Assembly (NCBI GenBank): GCA_963169565.1
Contig: CAUJDI010000028.1
Location: forward strand, 1-58,153
Direction: 5' to 3'
From: Bacillota bacterium
GTDB lineage: Bacteria; Bacillota; Clostridia; Christensenellales; Aristaeellaceae
Length of the DNA stretch: 58,153 nucleotides
Position numbers and translations under genes: made by a program. Positions 35,959 to 44,344 of this stretch are shown piece by piece (position 1 is the stretch's first letter; each line of letters starts with the position of its first letter). The notes under the pieces were generated by a model. It was given only the letters and a program-made list of their open reading frames with translations. It was not told the origin of the DNA and did no database searches.

Positions 35959-36724
35959 ACTCAGGAACATCAGAAAAGTGTATAATCCTGGAACGGTCAG
36001 GGAACTGTGCCTGTTTGAGGGTTTCTCGATGAACGTCCCCAAAGGGCAGTTTGTATCCATCGTCGGTTCCAACGGCTCAGGCAAGACCTCGCTGCTCAAC
36101 CTGCTCTGCGGTTCCATCATGCCCGATGCCGGCCAGATCCTGATATCAGGCCGGGACATCACCAGGATGCCCGAACACAGGCGGCTTTCCCGGATCGGCC
36201 GCATCCACCAGAATCCAGCGCTGGGCACCTGCGCCGGCATGACGATCCTGGAGAACCTTTCCCTGGCGGACAACAAGCAGAAAAAGATGAATCTGCTCCC
36301 CGGAACGGACAAAAGGCAGCTTCAACGCTACCGTGATATTCTCAGTCAGCTTGGGCTCGGCCTTGAAAACATGCTGTCAGCGAAAGCGGGCAGCCTCTCC
36401 GGCGGGCAGCGGCAGGCGCTGGCGATGACCATGAGTGTCATGACGCCGATCGACTTCCTGATCCTGGACGAGCATACCGCCGCGCTGGACCCCAAAACAA
36501 GCGACACCATCATGGCGCTCACGGATCGGGTCGTGCGCGAAAGGGGCCTGACGGCGCTGATGGTCACGCACAACCTGCGCTACGCGGTGACCTACGGCGA
36601 CCGGCTGATGATGATGCACCAGGGCAGCGTGGTGATGGACAAGCAGGGGGAAGAGAAGAGGGACACCCGTCTTGAGGACGTGCTGAGTGTGTTTACGGAG
36701 ATCAGCATTGAGCTTGGCAACTGA
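35951..36724 (+). CDS. trpZ: ABC transporter ATP-binding protein, tryptophan type (TrpZ)
   Basis: 257 aa of the COG1101 type. Walker A is VGSNGSGKTS, the signature is SLSGGQRQAL, Walker B is FLILDEHTAALDP, and the switch His is in MVTHN. It powers import of the TrpX ligand. I chose the ATG at 35951, inside the end of trpY; upstream reading in this frame is a shadow of the permease. Such 8-nt overlaps indicate translational coupling. It ends the T-box operon. Confidence 0.92.
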   Translation: MLELRNIRKVYNPGTVRELCLFEGFSMNVPKGQFVSIVGSNGSGKTSLLNLLCGSIMPDAGQILISGRDITRMPEHRRLSRIGRIHQNPALGTCAGMTILENLSLADNKQKKMNLLPGTDKRQLQRYRDILSQLGLGLENMLSAKAGSLSGGQRQALAMTMSVMTPIDFLILDEHTAALDPKTSDTIMALTDRVVRERGLTALMVTHNLRYAVTYGDRLMMMHQGSVVMDKQGEEKRDTRLEDVLSVFTEISIELGN

Positions 36725-36757
36725 CATGGCCATTAAGATGAAGAACAGGGAACTTTC

Positions 36758-38362
36758 GTGATACGGATCAGCAGCATTCATCTCCCGCCCGGGGCGGAAC
36801 CGGACGCGCCGCTGAAGGCGGCGATCAAGCGGCTCTCACTCAGTCCGGATCAGGTGATCTCCTGGCGCATCAGCAGAAAGAGCCTCGATGCGCGCGACAA
36901 ATCCCGCATCGAATTTGTTTTCACGATCGACCTGGCGGTCAAAGGGGATGAAGCCAGGCTCATCGCGCGCCATCAGGAAAAAGACGTCACGCTGACGCCC
37001 GAGCGAGCGCGGCTTTCCATCCCCAAAGGGAAGAAGACCTTGAAGGCGGCCGTCGTCGGGCTGGGCCCCTGCGGCCTGTTCGCGGCCCATTACCTTGCCG
37101 CGGCCGGGCTTGAGCCCCTCGTCCTTGAAAGGGGCCAGCCTGTGTCCGTCAGGGGGCGCAGTCTCAACGCGCTGATGTATCGGGGGATCCTGGACACGGA
37201 AAGCAACCTGCTGTTCGGCGAAGGCGGCGCGGGCACTTTTTCGGACGGCAAACTGACCACCGGCATCAAGGACCCGCTTTGCCGGGACGTGCTGGAACTC
37301 TTTGTGCGGCACGGCGCACCGGAGGAGATCCTTTGCCTTCAGCGCCCCCACATCGGTACGGACAAACTGCCGAAGGTCATCTCCTCCATGCGCCGCGAGA
37401 TCGAGTCCCTGGGCGGCCGGGTACTCTTCGGCGCAAGGATGGACCGCCTCGTCTTTGACAAGGGCAGGCTGTGCGGCCTGCTGTATGAGAAGGACGGGAT
37501 TGTGCATGAAGCGGAATGTGAAACGGTCATCCTGGCCGTCGGCCACTCCGCGCAGGACACCATCGCGTCCCTGTATCGGCAAAACCTTGCCATGTCGCCC
37601 AAAGCCTTCTCCGTCGGGGTGCGCATCGAACACCCCCAGTCCCTGATCGACCGCGCGCAGTATGGAAAAGCGGCGGAGACCGGACTGCTGCCGCCGGCGG
37701 AGTACCGTCTGTCGCACAGGCTGAAAGACGGCCGCGGCGCCTATACCTTCTGCATGTGCCCTGGCGGATGGGTCATGCCCTCCGCCAGCGAACAGGACGG
37801 CGTGTGCGTCAACGGGATGAGCAACTCCCGAAGGGACGGCAGGAATGCCAATGCCGCTCTGCTTGTGGAAGTCAGGCCGGAGGATTATCTGAAGGATGAC
37901 GATCCGCTGAGCGGTTTTCGATACAGGCAGCATTATGAACGCCTGGCCTACGCATTGGGCGGCGGGGGATTCGTGGCACCCGGGCAACTGGTTTCCGATT
38001 TCCTGAAGGGTACCCCGTCCGCCGCGCCGGGCAGCGTCATGTCCAGCTATCGCCCAGGGGTTCACTTCACGGACCTGTCCGGCGCGCTGCCGGGTTTCGT
38101 GGTTGAAGGTATCAGGGAAGCGATCAGCGCCTTTGAGAGGAAATTGGCGGGTTTCGCACTGGACGACGCCGTGATGACGGGTGTGGAGACCCGCTCATCC
38201 TGCCCGATCCAGACCTTGAGGGACGGGCAGTTCCGATCGAGCCTGCCGGGGGTCTACCCGGCGGGGGAAGGGGCAGGGCGCGCGGGCGGGATCATGTCCG
38301 CGGCGGTCGACGGGCTGCGCTGCGCCATGGCAGCGGCGGGACAGGCCATGGCTGGATCATGA
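36758..38362 (+). CDS. FAD-dependent dehydrogenase (COG2509 type)
   Basis: 534 aa from a GTG, with AGGGA upstream. A short N-terminal domain (about 1-95) precedes the FAD-binding AVVGLGPCGLFAAHYL. GEGGAGTFSDGKLTTGI and the C-terminal GVYPAGEGAGRAGGIMSAAVDG are typical of this uncharacterised family of NAD(FAD)-utilising dehydrogenases. The reaction is unknown; the family is cytoplasmic. It follows the transporter operon by 33 bp on the same strand and may be read through from it. Confidence 0.88.
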   Translation: MIRISSIHLPPGAEPDAPLKAAIKRLSLSPDQVISWRISRKSLDARDKSRIEFVFTIDLAVKGDEARLIARHQEKDVTLTPERARLSIPKGKKTLKAAVVGLGPCGLFAAHYLAAAGLEPLVLERGQPVSVRGRSLNALMYRGILDTESNLLFGEGGAGTFSDGKLTTGIKDPLCRDVLELFVRHGAPEEILCLQRPHIGTDKLPKVISSMRREIESLGGRVLFGARMDRLVFDKGRLCGLLYEKDGIVHEAECETVILAVGHSAQDTIASLYRQNLAMSPKAFSVGVRIEHPQSLIDRAQYGKAAETGLLPPAEYRLSHRLKDGRGAYTFCMCPGGWVMPSASEQDGVCVNGMSNSRRDGRNANAALLVEVRPEDYLKDDDPLSGFRYRQHYERLAYALGGGGFVAPGQLVSDFLKGTPSAAPGSVMSSYRPGVHFTDLSGALPGFVVEGIREAISAFERKLAGFALDDAVMTGVETRSSCPIQTLRDGQFRSSLPGVYPAGEGAGRAGGIMSAAVDGLRCAMAAAGQAMAGS

Positions 38363-38401
38363 CAAAAACCTGACAATATGGAAAAATGTGTCGGATAGTT
38401 G

Positions 38402-38407
38402 TATAAT
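38402..38407 (+). promoter_or_regulatory. possible -10 box before the acyltransferase gene
   Basis: A perfect TATAAT lies 70 nt before the start. No good -35 element stands at the right distance, so the promoter is tentative. Confidence 0.35.
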
Positions 38408-38477
38408 CATTTCCTGTTATCACCTCGCTGTCCCCCCCGCAGGCGAAGGCCCGCACCGGGATGTGAAAGGAGTCGAA

Positions 38478-39635
38478 TTGGCAGGAAGCAGCAGCCCGGG
38501 CCGCAGGCGGCAGGAAATCGCCTACCGCGTGACCAGGGCAGTGCTGGGTCCTTATTTCAGTTGGCGGTTCAACCTCAAAGCCGATCCCCAGCCTGATTTT
38601 CCGGCGCCCTATATCGTCGTTTCCAACCATGTGACGGAACTGGATTTTCTGCTGCTTGCTGTCATGTTCAGAAAGCCGATGGGCTTCGTCGTCGGCCAGG
38701 GGCTTCTGCGCAGCAGACTGCTGAGGTTTCTGCTCGTCTGGCTGTATGGCTCCATCGCCAAGCAAAAGGGAACGGCGGACGTCCGGACCACCATGGGCAT
38801 GATGCGCAGACTGAAAGAGGGCCGGAACGTCTGCCTGTTCGCGGAGGGCAACACCACCTTTGACGGCAGAACCGACGATATTCCCGAAGCGACAGGAAGC
38901 CTCATCCGCGCCGTGGGAGCCGGCCTCATCACCTGCCGGATCCAGGGCGGCTATTTTTCGCTGCCGCGCTGGGGCAGAGGCATCAGGCGGGGGCAGACGT
39001 CCTGCCGGGTGGTCAATTTGTACGATAAGGAATCCCTTCGGTCAATGGACGCGGAGGAGATCAACCGGCTGCTGGTCAGGGATCTGCATGCAGACGCCTA
39101 TCAGGAACAGAGGATAGATCCGATTGCCTATCATGGAAAGCACCTTGCGGAGGGGATCGAGCACGCGCTGTACCTCTGCCCTTCCTGCTTAAAGCAGGGG
39201 ACGGTCAAAGGCATCAAAGACCAGGTGAGGTGCAGCGCCTGCGGGATGCGGACACGCTATACCCCCTACGGCTCTTTTGAGGGAGATACGCCCTTCCCGG
39301 GCATCCGCGAATGGACGGACTGGCAGCGCGGGCGGATAAGGGACATGCTGGCAAACGGAGGAGAGGGAGCCGTTGTGACAGACGGCCCGCAGCGCCTCCT
39401 GCTTCAGGACGATGACGGCAGGCTTCGCAGGCATGCGTCCGGTGAAATGGGGATGGGAAGGGACTTTCTGAGGATCGGAGCGTTTGAGACAAAGCTCAGC
39501 AACATCGCCGGGCTTGAGATCTTCCGTAAAAACATCCTCCAGTTTACACTCAGGGACGGCCATCGGTTTCAGACAGAACCCTCCAGGGGTTTCTGCGCGC
39601 TGAAATACCGTGACCTGTACCGCATCATAGAATAA
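38478..39635 (+). CDS. PlsC-like 1-acylglycerol-3-phosphate acyltransferase with C-terminal zinc ribbon
   Basis: 385 aa from a TTG at 38478, preceded by AAAGGAG at a good spacing; a GTG further upstream has no ribosome site. The acyltransferase HX4D motif is SNHVTELDF, and the second motif is FAEGNTTFDG. About residues 230-270 contain CPSC and CSAC pairs that would bind zinc, followed by a beta-rich domain. Family enzymes make phosphatidic acid from lysophosphatidic acid at the membrane. The zinc ribbon and added domain go beyond a minimal PlsC and could change the substrate. Confidence 0.85.
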   Translation: MAGSSSPGRRRQEIAYRVTRAVLGPYFSWRFNLKADPQPDFPAPYIVVSNHVTELDFLLLAVMFRKPMGFVVGQGLLRSRLLRFLLVWLYGSIAKQKGTADVRTTMGMMRRLKEGRNVCLFAEGNTTFDGRTDDIPEATGSLIRAVGAGLITCRIQGGYFSLPRWGRGIRRGQTSCRVVNLYDKESLRSMDAEEINRLLVRDLHADAYQEQRIDPIAYHGKHLAEGIEHALYLCPSCLKQGTVKGIKDQVRCSACGMRTRYTPYGSFEGDTPFPGIREWTDWQRGRIRDMLANGGEGAVVTDGPQRLLLQDDDGRLRRHASGEMGMGRDFLRIGAFETKLSNIAGLEIFRKNILQFTLRDGHRFQTEPSRGFCALKYRDLYRIIE

Positions 39636-39649
39636 AAAGAGGTAACCGA

Positions 39650-41029
39650 ATGGATTTTTCAAACCTGAACCGCGGGCTGTGGGACGTTTTTGTCTGGGGA
39701 GGCATCATCGCCCTGCTGCTCCTTTCTGCCAACATCATGACGCGAAAGATCGCCGTCATCCGGAAAAGCCTGATGCCGGTCGCCGCGCTTGCGGGCTTTA
39801 TCCTTCTGGCCCTAAGGGCGGCCGGCATACTGAGGATCCCGCAGGGGCTTCTGGAGATGGTCACTTATCACGGCATCGCCATCGGCTTTATCGCGCTGTC
39901 GCTGAGAACGACCAAGGGGGAAACAGGCGGCCTGTTCGCCTTCAAGTCCGGGGCGCTGATCGTCTCCACCTATTTGGTGCAGGCGATCATCGGACTTACG
40001 ATCTCAGTGCTGCTGTATTACACCATCATGCCCCGGCTTTTCCCAGCATCCGGCATCCTGCTGCCGATGGCCTACGGACAGGGCCCGGGGCAGGCGAACA
40101 ACGTTGGAAGCACTTATGAGAGCCTGGGTTTTGCAGGCGGGCGGTCCTTCGGGCTCTCCCTTGCCGCGGCCGGTTATCTGACCGCCTGCCTGGTGGGCAT
40201 CTGGTCCACCCACAGGATCCTCAGACGCAGGGGCGTCAGACGTACTGAACCGCAGTATGTCCCCGGCTCGGTGATGACCGAAGCGTTCCAGGAGGCCAAT
40301 GAGGTGCCCCTGAGCGAATCATTGGACAGGCTGTCCATTCAGATCGCGCTGATCTCCGTTTCCTACCTGATCACTTACCTGATCACCCTGGGGCTCACCG
40401 CCGGCATCACCGCGCTGGTCCCCGGCGCTTCGAAGACCCTTTCCCCGCTGTTCTGGGGGTTCAATTTCATCACCGGTTCCCTGGTGGGAATGGGCGCGCG
40501 CGGGGTGCTGGGCCAATTGCGCAAATCCGGCTTGATGACCCGGCAGTATCAGAACAATTACCTGCTCAACCGCATCTCCGGACTGGCGTTTGACCTGATG
40601 ATCGTGGCGGGCATCGCCTCCATCGACATCTCCGACCTTCAGGGCCTCTTGCTCCCCTTCCTGCTGATGGCCTTCGCGGGCGCCATTGTCACCTACGTTT
40701 ACCTCAAGTACGTGATCCCGCGCATGACGCCGGATTTTGCCGACGAGAGCTTTGTCGCGATGTACGGGATGCTCACCGGAACCATCAGCTCGGGCATCCT
40801 GCCGCTGAGGCAGATCGACCCGGAGTTTAAAACGCCGGCGGCTGACCAGCTGGTGATCGGAAGCGGCACCGGCATCCTGTTCGGCGCGCCGATCCTGATC
40901 ATGATCAGCCTGGCCCCCAACAGCATGGGCATGCTGCTGTTCACCATCTTCCTGTGCCTCATCTATCTGGCGGCGCTGGTCTGGTTCATGATCATCAGGA
41001 AAGAGAAGACAGGGAAAAGGAAGGCTTGA
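39650..41029 (+). CDS. GltS-like sodium:glutamate symporter family protein
   Basis: 459 aa with about 11-12 hydrophobic segments. The repeat core AYGQGPGQANNVGS and SSGILPLRQIDPEF lie where glutamate:sodium symporters (ESS family) carry Gly-rich pore loops. The family imports glutamate with sodium; here the substrate is uncertain because the binding region is diverged. It is 14 bp after the acyltransferase gene and 39 bp before an amidohydrolase gene, so the pair may import and then hydrolyse a shared substrate. Confidence 0.8.
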   Translation: MDFSNLNRGLWDVFVWGGIIALLLLSANIMTRKIAVIRKSLMPVAALAGFILLALRAAGILRIPQGLLEMVTYHGIAIGFIALSLRTTKGETGGLFAFKSGALIVSTYLVQAIIGLTISVLLYYTIMPRLFPASGILLPMAYGQGPGQANNVGSTYESLGFAGGRSFGLSLAAAGYLTACLVGIWSTHRILRRRGVRRTEPQYVPGSVMTEAFQEANEVPLSESLDRLSIQIALISVSYLITYLITLGLTAGITALVPGASKTLSPLFWGFNFITGSLVGMGARGVLGQLRKSGLMTRQYQNNYLLNRISGLAFDLMIVAGIASIDISDLQGLLLPFLLMAFAGAIVTYVYLKYVIPRMTPDFADESFVAMYGMLTGTISSGILPLRQIDPEFKTPAADQLVIGSGTGILFGAPILIMISLAPNSMGMLLFTIFLCLIYLAALVWFMIIRKEKTGKRKA

Positions 41030-41068
41030 GGCATTTCACGCAACTCATAACGATTGGAGAGAAACGGC

Positions 41069-42214
41069 ATGCTGCTCATCAAGGGGGGCGAGATCCACGA
41101 CGGGATCCATCAGGAAGGCTACATCGCGGACATTCTGGTGAAGGACGGGAAGATCAGCAGGATCGGAAAGTCCATCAAAGCCGGGGACGCGGAAATCATC
41201 AATGCTTCAGGTCTGCGGGTCTATCCGGGGTTTGTAGACGCCCACAGCCACCTGGGCCTGGACGGCTACGGCATTGGCTATGAAGGCGCAGATTACAACG
41301 AGATGAACGACATCGTCAGCCCGCAGCTGCGCGGCATCGACGGTTTCAAGCCCGGCCAGCCGGACTTTCTGCATGCCGCGCTGGCAGGCGTCACCACGGT
41401 GAATACCGGCCCCGGCAGCGCGAACGTGCTGGGAGGGACCTTTCTGGCCGTAAAGACCGCCGGAAAACGCGCAGATGACATGCTGGTGAAAATGGAAACC
41501 GCGATGAAGTGCGCCTTTGGCGAGAACCCGAAGCGGGTCTACCGTGACAAGGGCGATTCCAGCCGGATGACCACTGCCGCCAAACTGCGGGAGATGCTGT
41601 TCAAGGCGTTTGAGTATGAAGAAAAGAAAAAGGCGGCTGGGAGCGACAAAAGCAAGTTTCCTCCCTTTGACATGAAGCTGGAAGCCCTCCTGCCGGTCAT
41701 CCGCGGGGAAATGCCGCTGAAAGCCCATGCGCACGCCGCAGAAGACATCTTCACCGCCCTGCGCATCGCCAGGGAATTCAGCGTGAAGATCACGCTGGAA
41801 CACGTCACGGAAGGTCATCTGATCGCGGAGGACCTGGCCAGGGAAGGCGTGCCGCTGGCCGTCGGCCCCTCGCTCACCGGCGCCAGCAAATTCGAGCTGC
41901 GCAACAAGACCTTTGAGACGCCCGGTGTCCTTGCGAAAGCCGGCTGCCTTGTCTCCATCATCACCGACGCGCCCGTCATTCCCCAGGAATACCTTCCCCT
42001 CTGCGCGGCGCTTGCCGTGAAGTCCGGCATGGATCCTTTCCAGGCCCTGCAGGCCATCACCATCAACCCCGCAGTCCATTCAGGCATCGCGGACAGGGTC
42101 GGCTCGCTGGAAGCGGGAAAGGACGCGGACATCGTGCTGATGAACGGCGACTGCCTCGACCCCGCGGTCAAGCCCGAGGCGGTGTTCATCCTGGGAAAAA
42201 GGGTCACGGTCTGA
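41069..42214 (+). CDS. amidohydrolase, imidazolonepropionase-like
   Basis: 381 aa. The metal-dependent hydrolase motifs are visible: PGFVDAHSHLG (HxH), KAHAHAAEDIF, ITLEHVTEG and IITDAPV, with a closing GSLEAGKDADIVLMNGD. It belongs to the amidohydrolase superfamily near imidazolonepropionases and metal-dependent dipeptidases; the substrate is unknown. The ATG at 41069 follows GGAGAG; a TTG at 41054 was not chosen. Transcription probably comes from the genes upstream. Confidence 0.9.
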   Translation: MLLIKGGEIHDGIHQEGYIADILVKDGKISRIGKSIKAGDAEIINASGLRVYPGFVDAHSHLGLDGYGIGYEGADYNEMNDIVSPQLRGIDGFKPGQPDFLHAALAGVTTVNTGPGSANVLGGTFLAVKTAGKRADDMLVKMETAMKCAFGENPKRVYRDKGDSSRMTTAAKLREMLFKAFEYEEKKKAAGSDKSKFPPFDMKLEALLPVIRGEMPLKAHAHAAEDIFTALRIAREFSVKITLEHVTEGHLIAEDLAREGVPLAVGPSLTGASKFELRNKTFETPGVLAKAGCLVSIITDAPVIPQEYLPLCAALAVKSGMDPFQALQAITINPAVHSGIADRVGSLEAGKDADIVLMNGDCLDPAVKPEAVFILGKRVTV

Positions 42215-42270
42215 ACAGCAAGCATCCATAAGCGCTCCAGCCAGGACATCACCATTCTGCCATCCAAGTG

Positions 42271-42303
42271 AAAAAGCGCCGCCTTGGAAGACGGCGCTGT
42301 TTT
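42271..42303. terminator. bidirectional terminator between convergent genes
   Basis: AGCGCCG (42275-42281) and CGGCGCT (42292-42298) form a 7-bp stem. The minus strand has TTTTT right after it; the plus strand has GTTTT. Confidence 0.8.
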
Positions 42304-42311
42304 GCCCGGTG

Positions 42312-43001
42312 TCAATTCGGTTTTTCAGTCCTATGCATCCATATCCGCTGCATCCCCCGCAGGAGAAAAGCCAGCAGCAGGGTCAGCGCCCCAAGGATCA
42401 GCAGCCACCAGAAAACGCCAAGCGTTCCCCCGCCGACCGTGAACCAGCCGTTGGTTTGAAAATCCAGAAAGTAATAGGGCACGGCCCTGCCGTTGAAGCG
42501 GACGCCGGAGAACGAGAGGGCCAATGAAAAAACAACATAAGCGAAAGGAAGCGTCAGTCCGGTCAGCAGGGGCTGCCTTTCTTCCCGGGTATGCCTGAAA
42601 AGGATAAAGTCCAGGCAGGCCAGTAGGGGCACCAGGTTGTGTACGAAAAGATTGGCGGGGGAGGCAAGGTAAGAAAGCGGCACGGTCGGGACGAGCAGCA
42701 GGGAAAACACGATGAAGGTCAGGAGAATGCCCGAGGTCAGCGCGTACCTGACCCTCAGCAGCCAGCGCGGCAGGAGGAGCATTTCTCCTCTCCGTCCCGC
42801 TTTCAGGGCAAGGATCAGCAAGCCCCCGCCCATCACCGTCACAAGGATGTTGCTGATGTTGGTATAGTAAAGCAAGAATGGACCCGCAATGATCCCGCCC
42901 TGCCTCAGGCTGACAACCTGTCCAAGGGCACCGGCAGCCAGGATAAGCGCCTTGAGCGCGGCCGAAAATACGCGTTCCGCCCTGCCCGGCTGCGTTGTCA
43001 C
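42312..43001 (-). CDS. Pr6Pr family membrane protein
   Basis: 229 aa with about 6-7 transmembrane helices. FLLYYTNISNILVTVMGG, LFVHNLVPLLACLDFILF and AVPYYFLDF match the Pr6Pr membrane family, which has no settled function. It overlaps gdhA by ATGA (42998-43001), so it is translationally coupled to it and is the last gene of a long minus-strand operon. Confidence 0.82.
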   Translation of the reverse strand: MTTQPGRAERVFSAALKALILAAGALGQVVSLRQGGIIAGPFLLYYTNISNILVTVMGGGLLILALKAGRRGEMLLLPRWLLRVRYALTSGILLTFIVFSLLLVPTVPLSYLASPANLFVHNLVPLLACLDFILFRHTREERQPLLTGLTLPFAYVVFSLALSFSGVRFNGRAVPYYFLDFQTNGWFTVGGGTLGVFWWLLILGALTLLLAFLLRGMQRIWMHRTEKPN

Positions 43002-44341
43002 ACCTGCCCCTGCGCCATCATGGCTTCGGCCACTTTCAGGAATCCGGCAATGTTCGCGCCGGCTACGTAGTTCTTCGGACAGCCGTACTTTTCTGCCGCC
43101 GCGCTGGTGTCGCTGAAGATCCGGTTCATGATGCTCCGGAGCTCCCGGTCCACCTCGTCAAAGGACCAGCCCAGCCGCATGGCGTTCTGGCTCATTTCCA
43201 GCGCGCTGACCGCGACGCCGCCCGCATTGGCCGCTTTGCCGGAAGCGAAGAGCACGCCTGCCTTCTGGAAGTGATCCGTCGCCTCGATGGTGGCGGGCAT
43301 GTTGGCCCCCTCCGCCACTGCGATCACGCCGTTCTTCACCAGCGCTTCCGCGCTGGTGCGGTCCATTTCATTCTGCGTGGCGCAGGGCAGCGCCAGTTCG
43401 CAGGGCGTTTCCCATATGCCGGACGCGCCTTCACGATACCTCCCTGTGCCGATCAGGGAGGGGTAGCTGCTGATGCGGCCGCGCCTTGTCAGCTTGATCT
43501 CCTTCACAGCGTCAAGGTCGATGCCTTTCTTATCATGGATAAAGCCGTCAGAGTCGCTCATCGCGATGACGTTTGCCCCCATCTGCAAGGCCTTTTCAGC
43601 GGCGTAGATGGCGACGTTTCCGGAGCCGGAAATGACGGCGCGCATCCCGCTGATCTTGTGTCCGTTCTCCTTGAGCATTGCTTCGACCAGATACATCAGG
43701 CCATAGCCTGTTGCCTGGGTGCGGCCGTTGGATCCGCCGTAGGTCAGGCCCTTTCCGGTAAACGAGCCGTTATGCCGCCCCGTCAGACGCTTGTACTGGC
43801 CGTACAGATAGCCGACCTCCCTTGCGCCCACGCCGATATCGCCCGCCGGCACGTCGATGTCCGGGCCGATGTGGCGGTACAGCTCGTTCATCAGGCTCTG
43901 GCAGAAACACATGACCTCGTCGTCTGATTTCCCCTTTGGATCAAAATCGCTCCCGCCCTTCCCGCCGCCGATGGGAAGGCCGGTCAGGCTGTTCTTCAGC
44001 GTCTGTTCAAGCGCCAGGAACTTGAGAATGCTCAGGTTGACGCTGGGGTGAAAACGCAAGCCTCCCTTATACGGACCGATGGCGGAGGAAAACTGGACGC
44101 GGCAGGCCCGGTTCACGCGCGGCCGCCTTTGGTCATCAAGCCAGGGCACCCTGAAGATGATGATCCGCTCCGCTTCGACAAACCGCTCAAGTAATCCCGC
44201 CCTTTCATACTCAGGATGCTCGTCAAGCACAGGCGACAGGCTGGGCAGCATCTCACCGGCCGCCTGGAGAAACTCGTTTTCATGCGCACAGCGGGTCTCC
44301 AGGTCCTTCAGCACCTTCGCGGCATAGGCGTTCATATTCAC
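42998..44341 (-). CDS. gdhA: NADP-specific glutamate dehydrogenase
   Basis: 447 aa, normal length. Catalytic region PIGGGKGGSDFDPKGKSD, KGGLRFHPSVN, the DVPAGDIGVG loop, and the Rossmann AVISGSGNVAIYAAEK. It forms glutamate from 2-oxoglutarate and ammonia with NADPH. It starts 3 nt after ddl ends. Its position in an operon with ddl and a MurF-like gene may link nitrogen supply (glutamate, D-amino acids) with wall synthesis, which is inference. Confidence 0.97.
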   Translation of the reverse strand: MNMNAYAAKVLKDLETRCAHENEFLQAAGEMLPSLSPVLDEHPEYERAGLLERFVEAERIIIFRVPWLDDQRRPRVNRACRVQFSSAIGPYKGGLRFHPSVNLSILKFLALEQTLKNSLTGLPIGGGKGGSDFDPKGKSDDEVMCFCQSLMNELYRHIGPDIDVPAGDIGVGAREVGYLYGQYKRLTGRHNGSFTGKGLTYGGSNGRTQATGYGLMYLVEAMLKENGHKISGMRAVISGSGNVAIYAAEKALQMGANVIAMSDSDGFIHDKKGIDLDAVKEIKLTRRGRISSYPSLIGTGRYREGASGIWETPCELALPCATQNEMDRTSAEALVKNGVIAVAEGANMPATIEATDHFQKAGVLFASGKAANAGGVAVSALEMSQNAMRLGWSFDEVDRELRSIMNRIFSDTSAAAEKYGCPKNYVAGANIAGFLKVAEAMMAQGQV

Positions 44342-44344
44342 ATG

